28,548 bases of DNA from Dehalococcoidales bacterium. Lineage in GTDB: Bacteria > Chloroflexota > Dehalococcoidia > Dehalococcoidales > ARS1013. The stretch is from the NCBI GenBank assembly GCA_030641585.1, contig DAOWHE010000066.1:1-28548 (forward strand), read 5' to 3'. Each line of letters begins with the position of its first letter. The stretch's first letter is position 1. Below, in pieces: positions 7,137-16,058 of this stretch. The translations under genes and the position numbers were made by a program. The notes below the pieces were generated by a model. That model had not been told where the DNA came from, did no database searches, and worked only from the letters and a program-made list of their open reading frames with translations.

Positions 7137-8630
7137 TTATCCGCCAAATAAGGCGGCTATGGGAGCGATACCGGTTCTAAAGACATCGGTCAAAATCATC
7201 GGGTAAAGACCAACCAAAAAGATAAGAGCAATAAAGATAGCGCAATATATCTTCTCTAGGTTGTCGGCGTCCCTAACCTGGTTAAATTTCTCCAGCACTG
7301 GACCGAAGAATACCCGCTGCAAGAGCCACAGTGTGTAGGCTGCCGCCAGTAGAATACCCAGCAGGGAGATGATGGTGTAGATTTGAACACCACTAACGAC
7401 GTTGCTGGCAAAAGCACCCAGAAAGATGGTAACCTCGGCGATAAAGCCGCTGGTGGTGGGCACGCCCATAGCACCCAGTCCAGCGATGGTAAATATGACG
7501 GCTATAGCTGGCATCTGCCGGGCCAGGCCACCTAGCTTGGAGATGTCGCGCTCCCCGGTATTGTGCATAACTATGCCGGCGACGGCAAACAGGAGTCCGG
7601 TAATGATGCCGTGGCTGAACATCTGCAAACCGGCGCCAACCAGGCTTGCCTCGCCCAAAGCAAAAATGCCGAGCAGGACAAAGCCCATATGACTGATGCT
7701 GCTATAGGCGATTAGCCTCTTAATGTCGGTCTGCTTTAGTGTTACTGCTGCTCCATAGACCACGTTGACTGCTGCTAGACCAAGGAGCAGAGGAGCATAA
7801 TCCTGGGCGGCCTGAGGGAAGATACCGATGGAAATGCGAATCATGGCGTAGCCACCCATCTTAATCAGTGTCCCGGCCAGTATCACGCTGACTGCGGTTG
7901 GGGCATCGGTATGAGCATCAGGCAGCCAGGTATGCAAGGGAATGATAGGCAATTTTACGGCAAAGCCAGCTAGTAGCAGGAAGAAGATAGCCGCCAGTGG
8001 GATGCTGGTAACTAGCGGGGCGAGGTCGGTCTGGGCTATCTCTACCATATTGAGGGAGCCGGTAGTGAAGTAGAGACTCAGGATGCCAGCCAGCATCAGG
8101 GCACCACCAAACAGGGTATAGAGAACATACTTCATGGCTGAGTATTCTTTTCTGCCGGCTCCCCAGATGGAGATTAGGAAGTACATGGGGATAATCTCTA
8201 TCTCCCAGAAGATAAAGAACAGTAGCAGGTCAAGAGAAGTAAATACGCCGAGGATGCTTGTCTCAAGCAGCAGCAGCCAGGCAAAATACTCCCGCACTCT
8301 TAAGTTCATCTTCCAGGAAAGAAGGACTGCCAGAAAACCAAGCAGGCTCATTAGCACTACCAGCGGTAGGCTTAGGCCATCGACACCCAGATGGTAGTTG
8401 GCGTTAATCAGCGGAATCCATGATGCGAATTCCTCAAACTGCATTTGCCCAGCCATTGCCGCTGACCTGTCGAAAGCGGCGAATAGCCCCAGGGAGATGG
8501 CCAGTGGGATAAGAGTAAAAAGGGCGGCGATGTACTTGATTTGCCTTGAGGAGAGACGTGGCACCAGAGCAATAATAATTGCTCCTGCTACTGGCAGAAA
8601 GATAATGGTTGAAAGATAGTTAAAGCTCAA
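7137..8630 (-). CDS. nuoM: Complex I membrane subunit NuoM
   Basis: Second antiporter-like subunit, 497 residues, related to Mrp antiporters. Recognised by FFIFWEIEIIPMYFLI (TM5 glutamate), IIPLHTWLPDAHTDAPTAVS with the following GTLIKMGGYAMIR (TM7/TM8 lysine region), and KQTDIKRLIAYSSISHMGF. All these proton-path features look intact, implying an energy-coupling enzyme. The TTG start at 8630 is supported by AGGAGGTGGG upstream; the gap from nuoL is 24 bases. It pumps protons as part of the membrane arm. Confidence 0.96.
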   Translation of the reverse strand: MSFNYLSTIIFLPVAGAIIIALVPRLSSRQIKYIAALFTLIPLAISLGLFAAFDRSAAMAGQMQFEEFASWIPLINANYHLGVDGLSLPLVVLMSLLGFLAVLLSWKMNLRVREYFAWLLLLETSILGVFTSLDLLLFFIFWEIEIIPMYFLISIWGAGRKEYSAMKYVLYTLFGGALMLAGILSLYFTTGSLNMVEIAQTDLAPLVTSIPLAAIFFLLLAGFAVKLPIIPLHTWLPDAHTDAPTAVSVILAGTLIKMGGYAMIRISIGIFPQAAQDYAPLLLGLAAVNVVYGAAVTLKQTDIKRLIAYSSISHMGFVLLGIFALGEASLVGAGLQMFSHGIITGLLFAVAGIVMHNTGERDISKLGGLARQMPAIAVIFTIAGLGAMGVPTTSGFIAEVTIFLGAFASNVVSGVQIYTIISLLGILLAAAYTLWLLQRVFFGPVLEKFNQVRDADNLEKIYCAIFIALIFLVGLYPMILTDVFRTGIAPIAALFGG

Positions 8631-8654
8631 TTATCCCACCTCCTTTGTCAACGC

Positions 8655-10646
8655 TTAGCTAAAGAAAATAAGGGCGAGACTGATGGCCAGTATGCCTAAG
8701 ATAATAAACATACCGTAAAGCTGGAGCTGCCCGGTCTGTGCTATCCTTAGAACTCTGCCGGTGGCTACTGTAGTGTCAGCTACTCCATTTACTGCGCCAT
8801 CAATTCCCCTGTTGTCAAATGATTTCAGGCCAGAAAAGAACCTGCGGACAACCAAGTTCTCAATAAAAAAGGCATTTATTCCCCTATCAATAAACCGGCT
8901 GTCAAATAGCTTGATGCCGGCAAAAAGGCCTTTTAGTAATACTATCCTGGCGATGATATTTTCATAAAGTTCATCAAACCAGTACTTATTGGAAAATACA
9001 ACATAAAATGGTTCAAACAGCCGGCCAATTCGCTCGGCTGACAGCCATCTGGCGCTGTAGATAGCATAGGCCAGAAGAATGCCGGCGCCAGCTAAAATTA
9101 AGGATACCCAGGGCAGCGGATGGGCTAAGATACCAAAGAAGCCCTGGAAGACGTGTGTTTCACTGGGCTCCAGAAATCGGCTGAACCCACCGGTGACATT
9201 AAACCAGCCGGAGCCAACCGCCAGAACAGCCAGAACCACCATTGGCGTAATCATTACCGACGGTGATTCATGTGGTCTTGGGCTGTGGTTTGCTGGACTG
9301 CCACCCCGGTACTGACCGCCAAAGGTAAGAAAGACTACGCGGAACATGTAGAATGCGGTCATAAAGACGGTGACCATGGCTAGGTAAAACAAGATGGGTT
9401 GGTTATTAATTGAGCTGGCCAGTATTTCATCCTTACTCCAGAACCCGGCAAGTGGCCAGATGCCAGCAATACTCAGCGAAGCAATAAGAAAGGTAGCATA
9501 AGTCCAAGGCATCACCTTGCGCAGTCCGCCCATCTGGCGCATATCAAATGTGCCGGTGGCGTGACTGACACTACCGGCTCCAAGAAATAGTAGTGCCTTA
9601 AAGAAGGCATGGTTAAACAGGTGGAAGATACCAATGGCTATGCCACCAACCCCCAGCCCCAGCATCATATAGCCAAGCTGGCTGATGGTAGAATAGGCCA
9701 GGACCCGCTTGATATCGGTCATCACCAGGCCCATAGTGGCGGCAAAAATGGCGGTTAAGCCTCCGATGATGGCTACAGTAAGCAAGGCGACTTCAGAGTG
9801 CTCAAAGAGAGGAAACATTCGGGCAACCAGAAAGACGCCGGCGGCGACCATGGTCGCCGCATGAATCAGAGCGCTGACCGGGGTTGGACCTTCCATGGCA
9901 TCTGGCAGCCATACATGGAGTGGAAATTGGGCTGATTTGCCTATCGCTCCGAGAAAGATACCTATGGCTGCCCAGGTGAGGACTGTGCCGGTTAGAACTC
10001 CGGCTAAGGCCAAGCTGTGGAGCTGAGCAATATCAAGGGTGCCCGTCTGGGATAAAAGGAGCAGTATTGCTCCAAGGAAGCCAAAGTCACCGATGCGGGT
10101 GACAATAAAAGCCTTTTTGGCTGCATTGGCTGCCGCCGGACGATGGAACCAGAAGCCAATAAGGAGATAGGAGCATAAGCCCACCATCTCCCAGAAGACA
10201 AACATTAAGAGCAGATTATCAACCATAACCAGCCCCAGCATTGAGGCGGTAAATAGTGATAAAAGGGCATAGTAGCGGTGGTAACCAGGGTCACCCTTCA
10301 TATAGCCTTGTGAGTAGAGCTGCACCATAAGGCTGACCAAGGTGACGACGATAAGCATCACCGCTGTCAGTGAGTCTATCATTAGACCGAGATGAATGTT
10401 AATGGCACTATCAATAACAAGCCAGTTAAAGTCGGGTATCACTAGCTCGTGGCCCGGTGCTGAGAGGAGGCTTATAAGTACCCAAGTTGACAGGATAAAG
10501 GAGCCGAAGATGGCGCTAATGGAGATATAACCGCTGAGCCTGGGATTATTCAAGAATGGTCTTACAAATAAAGCGATTACCGCAAATGAAAGTATCGGCA
10601 GTAAGAAGATAAGCCAGACCAGTTCATTTGGTATTACAGTTTCCAT
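8655..10646 (-). CDS. nuoL: Complex I membrane subunit NuoL
   Basis: Distal antiporter-like subunit, 663 residues, long enough to include the C-terminal amphipathic lateral helix that clamps NuoM and NuoN. Marks include FVFWEMVGLCSYLLIGFW (TM5 glutamate), FPLHVWLPDAMEGPTPVSA, and TDIKRVLAYSTISQLGYMM. The final hydrophobic helix (LYGMFIILGILAISLALIFF) follows a hydrophilic stretch at about 520-640 that fits the lateral helix. The ATG at 10646 has AAAGGG upstream. It lies between nuoK and nuoM, the usual order. Confidence 0.96.
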   Translation of the reverse strand: METVIPNELVWLIFLLPILSFAVIALFVRPFLNNPRLSGYISISAIFGSFILSTWVLISLLSAPGHELVIPDFNWLVIDSAINIHLGLMIDSLTAVMLIVVTLVSLMVQLYSQGYMKGDPGYHRYYALLSLFTASMLGLVMVDNLLLMFVFWEMVGLCSYLLIGFWFHRPAAANAAKKAFIVTRIGDFGFLGAILLLLSQTGTLDIAQLHSLALAGVLTGTVLTWAAIGIFLGAIGKSAQFPLHVWLPDAMEGPTPVSALIHAATMVAAGVFLVARMFPLFEHSEVALLTVAIIGGLTAIFAATMGLVMTDIKRVLAYSTISQLGYMMLGLGVGGIAIGIFHLFNHAFFKALLFLGAGSVSHATGTFDMRQMGGLRKVMPWTYATFLIASLSIAGIWPLAGFWSKDEILASSINNQPILFYLAMVTVFMTAFYMFRVVFLTFGGQYRGGSPANHSPRPHESPSVMITPMVVLAVLAVGSGWFNVTGGFSRFLEPSETHVFQGFFGILAHPLPWVSLILAGAGILLAYAIYSARWLSAERIGRLFEPFYVVFSNKYWFDELYENIIARIVLLKGLFAGIKLFDSRFIDRGINAFFIENLVVRRFFSGLKSFDNRGIDGAVNGVADTTVATGRVLRIAQTGQLQLYGMFIILGILAISLALIFFS

Positions 10647-10676
10647 AAGCCCTTTTAGTCTATTCTCCCTTTACTA

Positions 10677-10988
10677 TTACCATTTCATCAAATCTATTTT
10701 GGTGGTATCTATGGTCTCACGGCTGCGGTAGATAGCCATTATTATAGCCAAGCCCACGGTAGCTTCAGCGGCGGCTACCACGATAGAGAAGATGGTGAAA
10801 ACCTGCCCGGTCAAAAGAGCTGGCACAATATAGCGTGAGAAGGCGACCAGAGCGATGTTGGCTGCATTGAGCATAAGCTCAATGGACATCAGGATGACTA
10901 CGGCGCTTCTTTTGGTCAGCGCTCCGTATAAGCCGATAGAAAATAGTGCTGCTGATAGGACTAGATAATGCTCCAGACCTAAAGACAT
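10677..10988 (-). CDS. nuoK: Complex I membrane subunit NuoK
   Basis: A 103-residue, three-helix subunit (ND4L homologue) linking the quinone site to the antiporter subunits. The two conserved membrane glutamates are present: E37 in LMSIELMLNAANI and E75 in VVAAAEATVGLAI. The ATG at 10988 is preceded by GAGAGGGA. Spacing of 22 bases from nuoJ and 30 to nuoL shows cotranscription. Confidence 0.96.
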   Translation of the reverse strand: MSLGLEHYLVLSAALFSIGLYGALTKRSAVVILMSIELMLNAANIALVAFSRYIVPALLTGQVFTIFSIVVAAAEATVGLAIIMAIYRSRETIDTTKIDLMKW

Positions 10989-11010
10989 ATAGTTCCCTCT
11001 CTAAAGACTT

Positions 11011-11499
11011 TCATTTCTCTCTCACTATAGTAATGGCTCCTATAATGGTAGCCAGTAGTAGAATGGCAGCAATCTCTACCGTTAAGATAAAGCCGTCTTC
11101 ACCAAAAAGTTTACTAGCTAAGGCGACCGTTGTAGCCTCGGCAGGGGGTAAGCTGACTAGTGACCACGATGTTTTGAGCATGGCAAAGGTGACTGTCCCG
11201 AAAAACAATACGGCACTGATAAGAACCGGAACCACTAGCTTATTAGAAAGGCTGCCTCGCTCGACCTCTCTGGTTAGCATGATAGCCAGGATAATCAGCA
11301 CTGAGATGGCACCGACGTAAATGAGAATCTGAACCGCTGCCAGGAAGTCGGCACTGAGGATGATAAAGATGCCAGCCACCGCCAGGAAGCATAAAATCAG
11401 CGACAGCGCCGCCCGGAAAACATTGCGCAGCGTAACTACAGCTAGGGCAGCCGCTATAGCCACTATGGCTAGCACCCAAAAGGCAATTTCTAATGCCAT
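11011..11499 (-). CDS. nuoJ: Complex I membrane subunit NuoJ
   Basis: ND6 homologue, 162 residues from the ATG at 11499, with five predicted membrane helices. The conserved helix reads FLAAVQILIYVGAISVLIILAIML and includes the bulged glycine region typical of TM3. A longer reading frame to 11565 exists, but its extra 22 residues overlap the end of the preceding gene and are not hydrophobic; the ATG at 11499 has AAGGT six bases upstream and starts four bases after the nuoI stop. Role: part of the membrane path coupling quinone reduction to proton pumping. Confidence 0.94.
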   Translation of the reverse strand: MALEIAFWVLAIVAIAAALAVVTLRNVFRAALSLILCFLAVAGIFIILSADFLAAVQILIYVGAISVLIILAIMLTREVERGSLSNKLVVPVLISAVLFFGTVTFAMLKTSWSLVSLPPAEATTVALASKLFGEDGFILTVEIAAILLLATIIGAITIVREK

Positions 11500-11503
11500 T
11501 CTT

Positions 11504-13399
11504 CTACCTTGTAAAGTACTCCCTTCGGTCAATAAGTAAAGTCTGTTTGGGTAAGGTCTCCTCAACTTCGGGGTGGGCGTAACCGCTAGCTTGCCTCTTG
11601 TCCGGAAGCAGAAGCTCTTCTTTGCTTAGGAGTTGTTCATGGAGCCGATACGAAGCCCGCTCATAGCTATAACCCATAAACAGGGCATCAAAGGGACAGG
11701 CCTCAACGCATAAGCCACAATAGATGCATTGCCCACCACGGAGTTGGTACTTCTCTACTTCATAGGTAATATCACAGCGAAGGCACCGCTGCGTCTCTTC
11801 GCTTGCCGACTGTTTGCTCCAGCCAAGCTCTGTCTCTGAAAAGCTGCTAAGCCGCTTTTCATGTGGGATGGCGTCTATCTTGGGGCGCCATCCTTCTATA
11901 GGTCCGCCAAGGCGGTCTAAAATTTGCTCAGGCGGCGTTAGTGTTTCATCAATAATGCCGCTGCCGCCCAGGTATTTGTCTATGGAAATGGCCGCCTGTC
12001 TGCCGGCGGCAATGGCCTCAATAACTGTTGCCGGTCCGCTTATGGCATCACCGCCGGCAAATATCGCCTTATTGTTGGTGACCAGCGTATCGGGGGCAAC
12101 TTGGATCTTATCACCTTGTCCGGTAGCTAAATTAAACGAGGCTGGTACCAGTGGACGCTGACCGATAGCGGATATAATGTTGTCCAGGCTTATGGTAAAC
12201 TCACTGCCCGCAATTGGCTCGGGCCGACGCCGACCGCTTAAATCTTCGGCACCTAGCTTCATGCGAAGACACTCTAGCTCCAGTTCCCTATCCGAACTAG
12301 TTATTTGTGACGGGGCTGTCAGAAAGAGGAACTTTACTCCCTCCTCAGTTGCCGCCTCAATTTCTTCTGAACTAGCTGGCATTTCTGCCCGAGTCCGCCG
12401 GTAGACAATGGTTACCTCTTTAGCCCCAAGGCGGAGTGCGGTTCTTGCCGAGTCCATGGCAGTATTACCGCCACCGATAACGGCCACCCTATTTCCGAGT
12501 TCTATCTTTTTACCCAGATTGACCTCTCTCAAGAAGTCGGTACCACCCAATACCCTGGGATCATCCTCGCCAGCAACGCCTATTTCAGTAGTCTGATGGG
12601 CTCCAGTGGCTACGAAAACAGCGCTAAATCCCTGCCCAAGGAGGCTTTGGGGTGAATCCACCTTGGTATTTATCTCTATCTTGACGCCAACATTTTCTAT
12701 CTCTTTAATCTCGGCTTTAAGTATATCCCTGGGCAGCCGATAGCTAGGAATACCAACCCGCATCATACCTCCTGGCTCAGGTAAGGCCTCAAAGACGGTT
12801 ACCAAATGACCGCTAAGCTTAGTCAGGTAATAGGCGGCGGTGAGTCCTGCTGGTCCCGAGCCAATAATGGCCACCCGCTTACCGCTGGGTGAAGCAATCT
12901 TTGACCTCTTCCTCCATAGGCCGCTATCATTATCAACGGCAAACCGCTTGAGCATGCGGATAGCGATTGGCTCATCTATCTGCCCCCGGCTACAGGCAGC
13001 CTCGCAGGGATGGGCACAGATGTAGGCGCAGACCGAGGGGAAGGGGATCTTCTCTCGGTTTACGGCTACTGCCTCGGACGGCTTACCCGCGGTAATTAAT
13101 CTAATATAACGGGGTACATCCACATGAGCCGGGCAGGACTGGCTACACGGTGCCGGAACCAATCCCTTAGTCCCCTTCTCAGAAGTCATAATATCAATAC
13201 AGCCATGAGGGCAGCTCTGGGCACAGGTATAACAACCGATACACTTTTCCTGGGACCAGGCAAGCACATTACCCCGAATTCGGCGAGAAACAGTCAGTTT
13301 CTCTTCTGGGTATTGCGTGGTAATCGGCTTTCTAAACAGGTGCTTTAGGGTTAAAGCCATTCCCTTGGCTATGCCATTACCGTAGTGCTCAAACCTCAA
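11504..13399 (-). CDS. nuoI: NuoI with a GltD/NfnB-like NAD(P)H:FAD oxidoreductase inserted between its two [4Fe-4S] motifs
   Basis: A 631-residue nested fusion. Residues 1-70 are the N-terminal half of NuoI: a membrane-facing helix, YPEEK, an RIRGN motif, then C53-x2-C56-x2-C59-x3-C63-P. Residues about 72-545 are a GltD-type flavoprotein: a cysteine-rich domain (C85, C89, C124, C128, C132, C136), FAD Rossmann motif GSGPAG (180-185), NAD(P)H Rossmann motif GGGNTAMD (309-316), VYRRTRAEMPA (332-342, basic pair suggesting NADPH), FAGGDAISGPATV (447-459) and CLRCD (539-543). Residues about 546-631 resume NuoI: C558-x2-C561-x2-C564-x3-C568-P, then the tail YRLHEQLLSKEELL. Normal NuoI has about 160-180 residues and a short linker here. 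The frame is open throughout. The TTG start at 13399 overlaps nuoH by 11 bases and has AGGAGGGG upstream. It could be an NAD(P)H entry point replacing NuoEFG; that function is inference. Confidence 0.93.
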   Translation of the reverse strand: MRFEHYGNGIAKGMALTLKHLFRKPITTQYPEEKLTVSRRIRGNVLAWSQEKCIGCYTCAQSCPHGCIDIMTSEKGTKGLVPAPCSQSCPAHVDVPRYIRLITAGKPSEAVAVNREKIPFPSVCAYICAHPCEAACSRGQIDEPIAIRMLKRFAVDNDSGLWRKRSKIASPSGKRVAIIGSGPAGLTAAYYLTKLSGHLVTVFEALPEPGGMMRVGIPSYRLPRDILKAEIKEIENVGVKIEINTKVDSPQSLLGQGFSAVFVATGAHQTTEIGVAGEDDPRVLGGTDFLREVNLGKKIELGNRVAVIGGGNTAMDSARTALRLGAKEVTIVYRRTRAEMPASSEEIEAATEEGVKFLFLTAPSQITSSDRELELECLRMKLGAEDLSGRRRPEPIAGSEFTISLDNIISAIGQRPLVPASFNLATGQGDKIQVAPDTLVTNNKAIFAGGDAISGPATVIEAIAAGRQAAISIDKYLGGSGIIDETLTPPEQILDRLGGPIEGWRPKIDAIPHEKRLSSFSETELGWSKQSASEETQRCLRCDITYEVEKYQLRGGQCIYCGLCVEACPFDALFMGYSYERASYRLHEQLLSKEELLLPDKRQASGYAHPEVEETLPKQTLLIDRREYFTR

Positions 13400-14513
13400 T
13401 TCTTTCCCCTCCTAGCCTGAAAAACCTTGACCATGAAAGTACTAAAACCACCATCGCTACTAAATTCAAAAACACTATTAGCCAGGGAGAAGCCTCGGGC
13501 CAGAATACGACCTGGAGGCTGGTGATAAGCAAATTTATTAGTGCCAGAGGCAGCAGGAACTTCCAGGCAAAGGCCATTACCTGGTCTATCCTCATGCGTG
13601 GTATCGTGCTCCGTATCCACACGATGAACAAGAAAACGGCGAATACTTTAATCAAAAACCAGATGATAGGCGGCAGTAGAGGCCCCTGCCAGCCGCCTAG
13701 GAAAAGGGTGGTCATTAGCGCTGACATAGCTATGACCTCGGCGTATTCGGCGAGGAAAAGTGTGGCGAACTTCATCCCTGAGTATTCAATATGATAACCG
13801 GCTACAAGCTCTGAATCAGCTTCCACCAGGTCAAATGGAGTACGATTACTCTCAGCCAGAGAGCCGATGAAGAAGATGAGGAACCCCAGTGGCTGAAGTA
13901 AAATAAAGGGGATATCACGTTGTGCCCCGACAATTTCAGTCAGTGACAGAGAACCGGTAATTAAGACGACACCAACAATAGAGAGCACTATTGGAATTTC
14001 ATAGCTGATTAGCATGGCTACATCTCGCATTGCCCCGATAAGGGAGTACTTATTATTGGAAGCCCAGCCGGCCATAAATACCCCCACTGCTGCCACTGAG
14101 CTGATGGCCACCACATAGAGGATGCCAATATTGAGGTCAGCCAGCAGCGCCCCACTCTGAAATGGAATCACGGCAAAAATCATCAGCACCGGAACAAAGG
14201 CAACCAGCGGTGCCAGCCAAAAAACCAGTTTATCCCCTTTAGCTGGGATCATGTCTTCTTTGGTTAGTAGCTTGAGGACATCGGCTATTGGCTGGAGAAG
14301 ACCGAAGGGTCCAACGCGGTTGGGGCCAAGGCGAACCTGGAAACGACCTAAAGCTCGTCGCTCAAGCCAGATAAATATAAGGGCGGTATTTAAGACAAAA
14401 GCCAGTATAATGACAGTAAAGACCACCCAGTGAAGCCAGAAGTTTCCCGGCCAGTCAGGGGGAAGCACCGCAAGTTGGCTAAATGAGTTAGGATTGGTAC
14501 TGAGTATAGCCAC
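13389..14513 (-). CDS. nuoH: Complex I membrane subunit NuoH
   Basis: ND1 homologue, 374 residues, eight predicted membrane helices, forming the quinone entry chamber with NuoD and NuoB. The signature ERRALGRFQVRLGPNRVGPF and then GLLQPIADVLKLLTKED are intact, as is the cytoplasmic loop FDLVEADSELVAGYHIEYSG with its acidic residues. The GTG start overlaps the nuoD stop by one base (TAGTG), with GAGGTGG upstream. Its 3' end overlaps the start of the nuoI fusion by 11 bases, suggesting translational coupling. Confidence 0.96.
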   Translation of the reverse strand: MAILSTNPNSFSQLAVLPPDWPGNFWLHWVVFTVIILAFVLNTALIFIWLERRALGRFQVRLGPNRVGPFGLLQPIADVLKLLTKEDMIPAKGDKLVFWLAPLVAFVPVLMIFAVIPFQSGALLADLNIGILYVVAISSVAAVGVFMAGWASNNKYSLIGAMRDVAMLISYEIPIVLSIVGVVLITGSLSLTEIVGAQRDIPFILLQPLGFLIFFIGSLAESNRTPFDLVEADSELVAGYHIEYSGMKFATLFLAEYAEVIAMSALMTTLFLGGWQGPLLPPIIWFLIKVFAVFLFIVWIRSTIPRMRIDQVMAFAWKFLLPLALINLLITSLQVVFWPEASPWLIVFLNLVAMVVLVLSWSRFFRLGGERIEV

Positions 14514-15616
14514 TATCTATCCACCTCGCCTAGGCAAATATCAATGCTACCAAAGACGATTATGGCATCAGCCAGTTTCCAGCCAATGAGCATCTGCCGA
14601 AGAGCCGTCAGGTTAATTAAGGACGGTGCCCTAACATGGAAGCGATAGGGTTTATCTGAATTGTCTGACACCAGATAAAAGCCGAGCTCGCCCTTGGGAG
14701 CTTCAATATGGGCGTAGACTTCACCAGCTGGCGGCCGCAACTTGAGTGGCACCTCAGTTAGCACTTTGCCCTTGGGCAATTGCTCCATGGCCTGTCTTAG
14801 GATGCGTACACACTGCCTCATTTCCTCAATTCTTACGCGGTAGCGGTCATAGGCATCGCTGATACTGCCGGTCGGAATGTCAAACTCAAAGCGGTCATAT
14901 ACAGAGTAGGGGTCTGCCTTGCGAATATCCCACTTAACCCCGCTGGCACGGAGCACTGGGCCGCTGGCCGAGATATTTATGGCTAAATCCTTGGGTAGAA
15001 TGCCAACACCCTTAGTCCGAGCCAAAAGTATCTCATTCTCAGCCAGAAGCTGGTCATACTCATCAATAAAGCCGGGCATTCTGTCAACGAACTTAGCCAG
15101 GGCAGGTAAGAACTCATCAGGAATGTCGTGGCTAACACCGCCAAAACGCATGTAGTTATAGGTAAGCCGCTGGCCACAGACCATCTCAAACAGGTCGAGA
15201 ATCTTCTCCCTTTCCCGAAACATGTACAGTAAAGGAGTCCCAAAGGCGCCTAAATCCTGGACAAAGGTACCCACCGCTATTATGTGGCTGACGATGCGCT
15301 GCAGTTCCACCATAATGACCCGCAGGTACTCCGCTCGCTCGGGCACATTTATTTCAGCTAGCTTCTCTACTGCCATAACATAAGGCAAATTATTGCTCAT
15401 GGAGGCAAGGTAGTCTAGCCTATCGGTAAAGGGGATATTCTGCTTGTAGGTACACCCCTCAGCCAGTTTTTCAATGCCACGGTGGAGGTAGCCAATGACT
15501 GGCTCAATATCAACAATGACCTCACCATCAAGGGTGGCTCTTAAGCGAAACACTCCGTGTGTGCTGGGATGAAGCGGACCTAGATTGAGAACAAAGTGCT
15601 CGGTTTTAAGTGTCAT
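14513..15616 (-). CDS. nuoD: Complex I 49-kDa subunit NuoD
   Basis: Quinone-site subunit related to the large subunit of NiFe hydrogenases, 367 residues. LGPLHPSTHGVFRL carries H20 and MSNNLPYVMAVEKL carries Y79, which by alignment from memory with Thermus Nqo4 correspond to the quinone-headgroup residues H38 and Y87. The C-terminus ends GSIDICLGEVDR, the normal family ending, and the NiFe-binding CxxC pairs are absent, so it is a quinone reductase subunit and not a hydrogenase. It is separate from nuoC (11-base overlap), not a nuoCD fusion. Confidence 0.96.
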   Translation of the reverse strand: MTLKTEHFVLNLGPLHPSTHGVFRLRATLDGEVIVDIEPVIGYLHRGIEKLAEGCTYKQNIPFTDRLDYLASMSNNLPYVMAVEKLAEINVPERAEYLRVIMVELQRIVSHIIAVGTFVQDLGAFGTPLLYMFREREKILDLFEMVCGQRLTYNYMRFGGVSHDIPDEFLPALAKFVDRMPGFIDEYDQLLAENEILLARTKGVGILPKDLAINISASGPVLRASGVKWDIRKADPYSVYDRFEFDIPTGSISDAYDRYRVRIEEMRQCVRILRQAMEQLPKGKVLTEVPLKLRPPAGEVYAHIEAPKGELGFYLVSDNSDKPYRFHVRAPSLINLTALRQMLIGWKLADAIIVFGSIDICLGEVDR

Positions 15617-16055
15617 CAGAGTAATCCTTACGCAGTGGATGCCCTTGGAAACCGTCCCAGAGAAAGATGCGCTTCATATTTGGGTGAGCGTCAAATCTGA
15701 TGCCCATGAGGTCGTAAATCTCGCGCTCCTGATAATCGGCGCCCTGCCATAAGCTAAATAATGATGGGACTACCGGCTCATCTCGCTCATAGCACCGAGT
15801 TTTTAGCACCAGGCTGTGGTTATGCTCTAGTGACACCAGATGATAGACCAGCTCAAAGTAGTTGCCGTAATCAACGGCGGTAATACTGGAAAGATAATCA
15901 AAGTCAAATCCCGGCGTGGCCTTAAGATAGCGGGCTATCCGTAATAAAAACTCACTCTTGACGATTAGACTGGCGGGACTGGACTCGACAATACTTGTCG
16001 GAAATTGCGCCTCTAATTTACCAGCCAGCTCTTTTCCAGGAAGGGCTACTGTCAT
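15606..16055 (-). CDS. nuoC: Complex I 30-kDa subunit NuoC
   Basis: A 149-residue peripheral-arm subunit without cofactors. The family motif is clear: YQEREIYDLMGIRFDAHPNM followed by RIFLWDGFQGHPLRKDY. The protein is somewhat shorter than many stand-alone NuoC proteins, trimmed at both ends. The ATG at 16055 starts three bases after nuoB ends; its ribosome binding site (GGAAGG) lies inside the end of nuoB. Its role is structural support of the NuoD/NuoB/NuoI connecting module. Confidence 0.95.
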   Translation of the reverse strand: MTVALPGKELAGKLEAQFPTSIVESSPASLIVKSEFLLRIARYLKATPGFDFDYLSSITAVDYGNYFELVYHLVSLEHNHSLVLKTRCYERDEPVVPSLFSLWQGADYQEREIYDLMGIRFDAHPNMKRIFLWDGFQGHPLRKDYSDDT

Positions 16056-16058
16056 CGG

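Noticed and set aside
11500..11565. N-terminal extension of nuoJ to 11565
   Set aside because: It lies within the end of the nuoI fusion, is hydrophilic and has no counterpart in NuoJ; the ATG at 11499 fits spacing and family.
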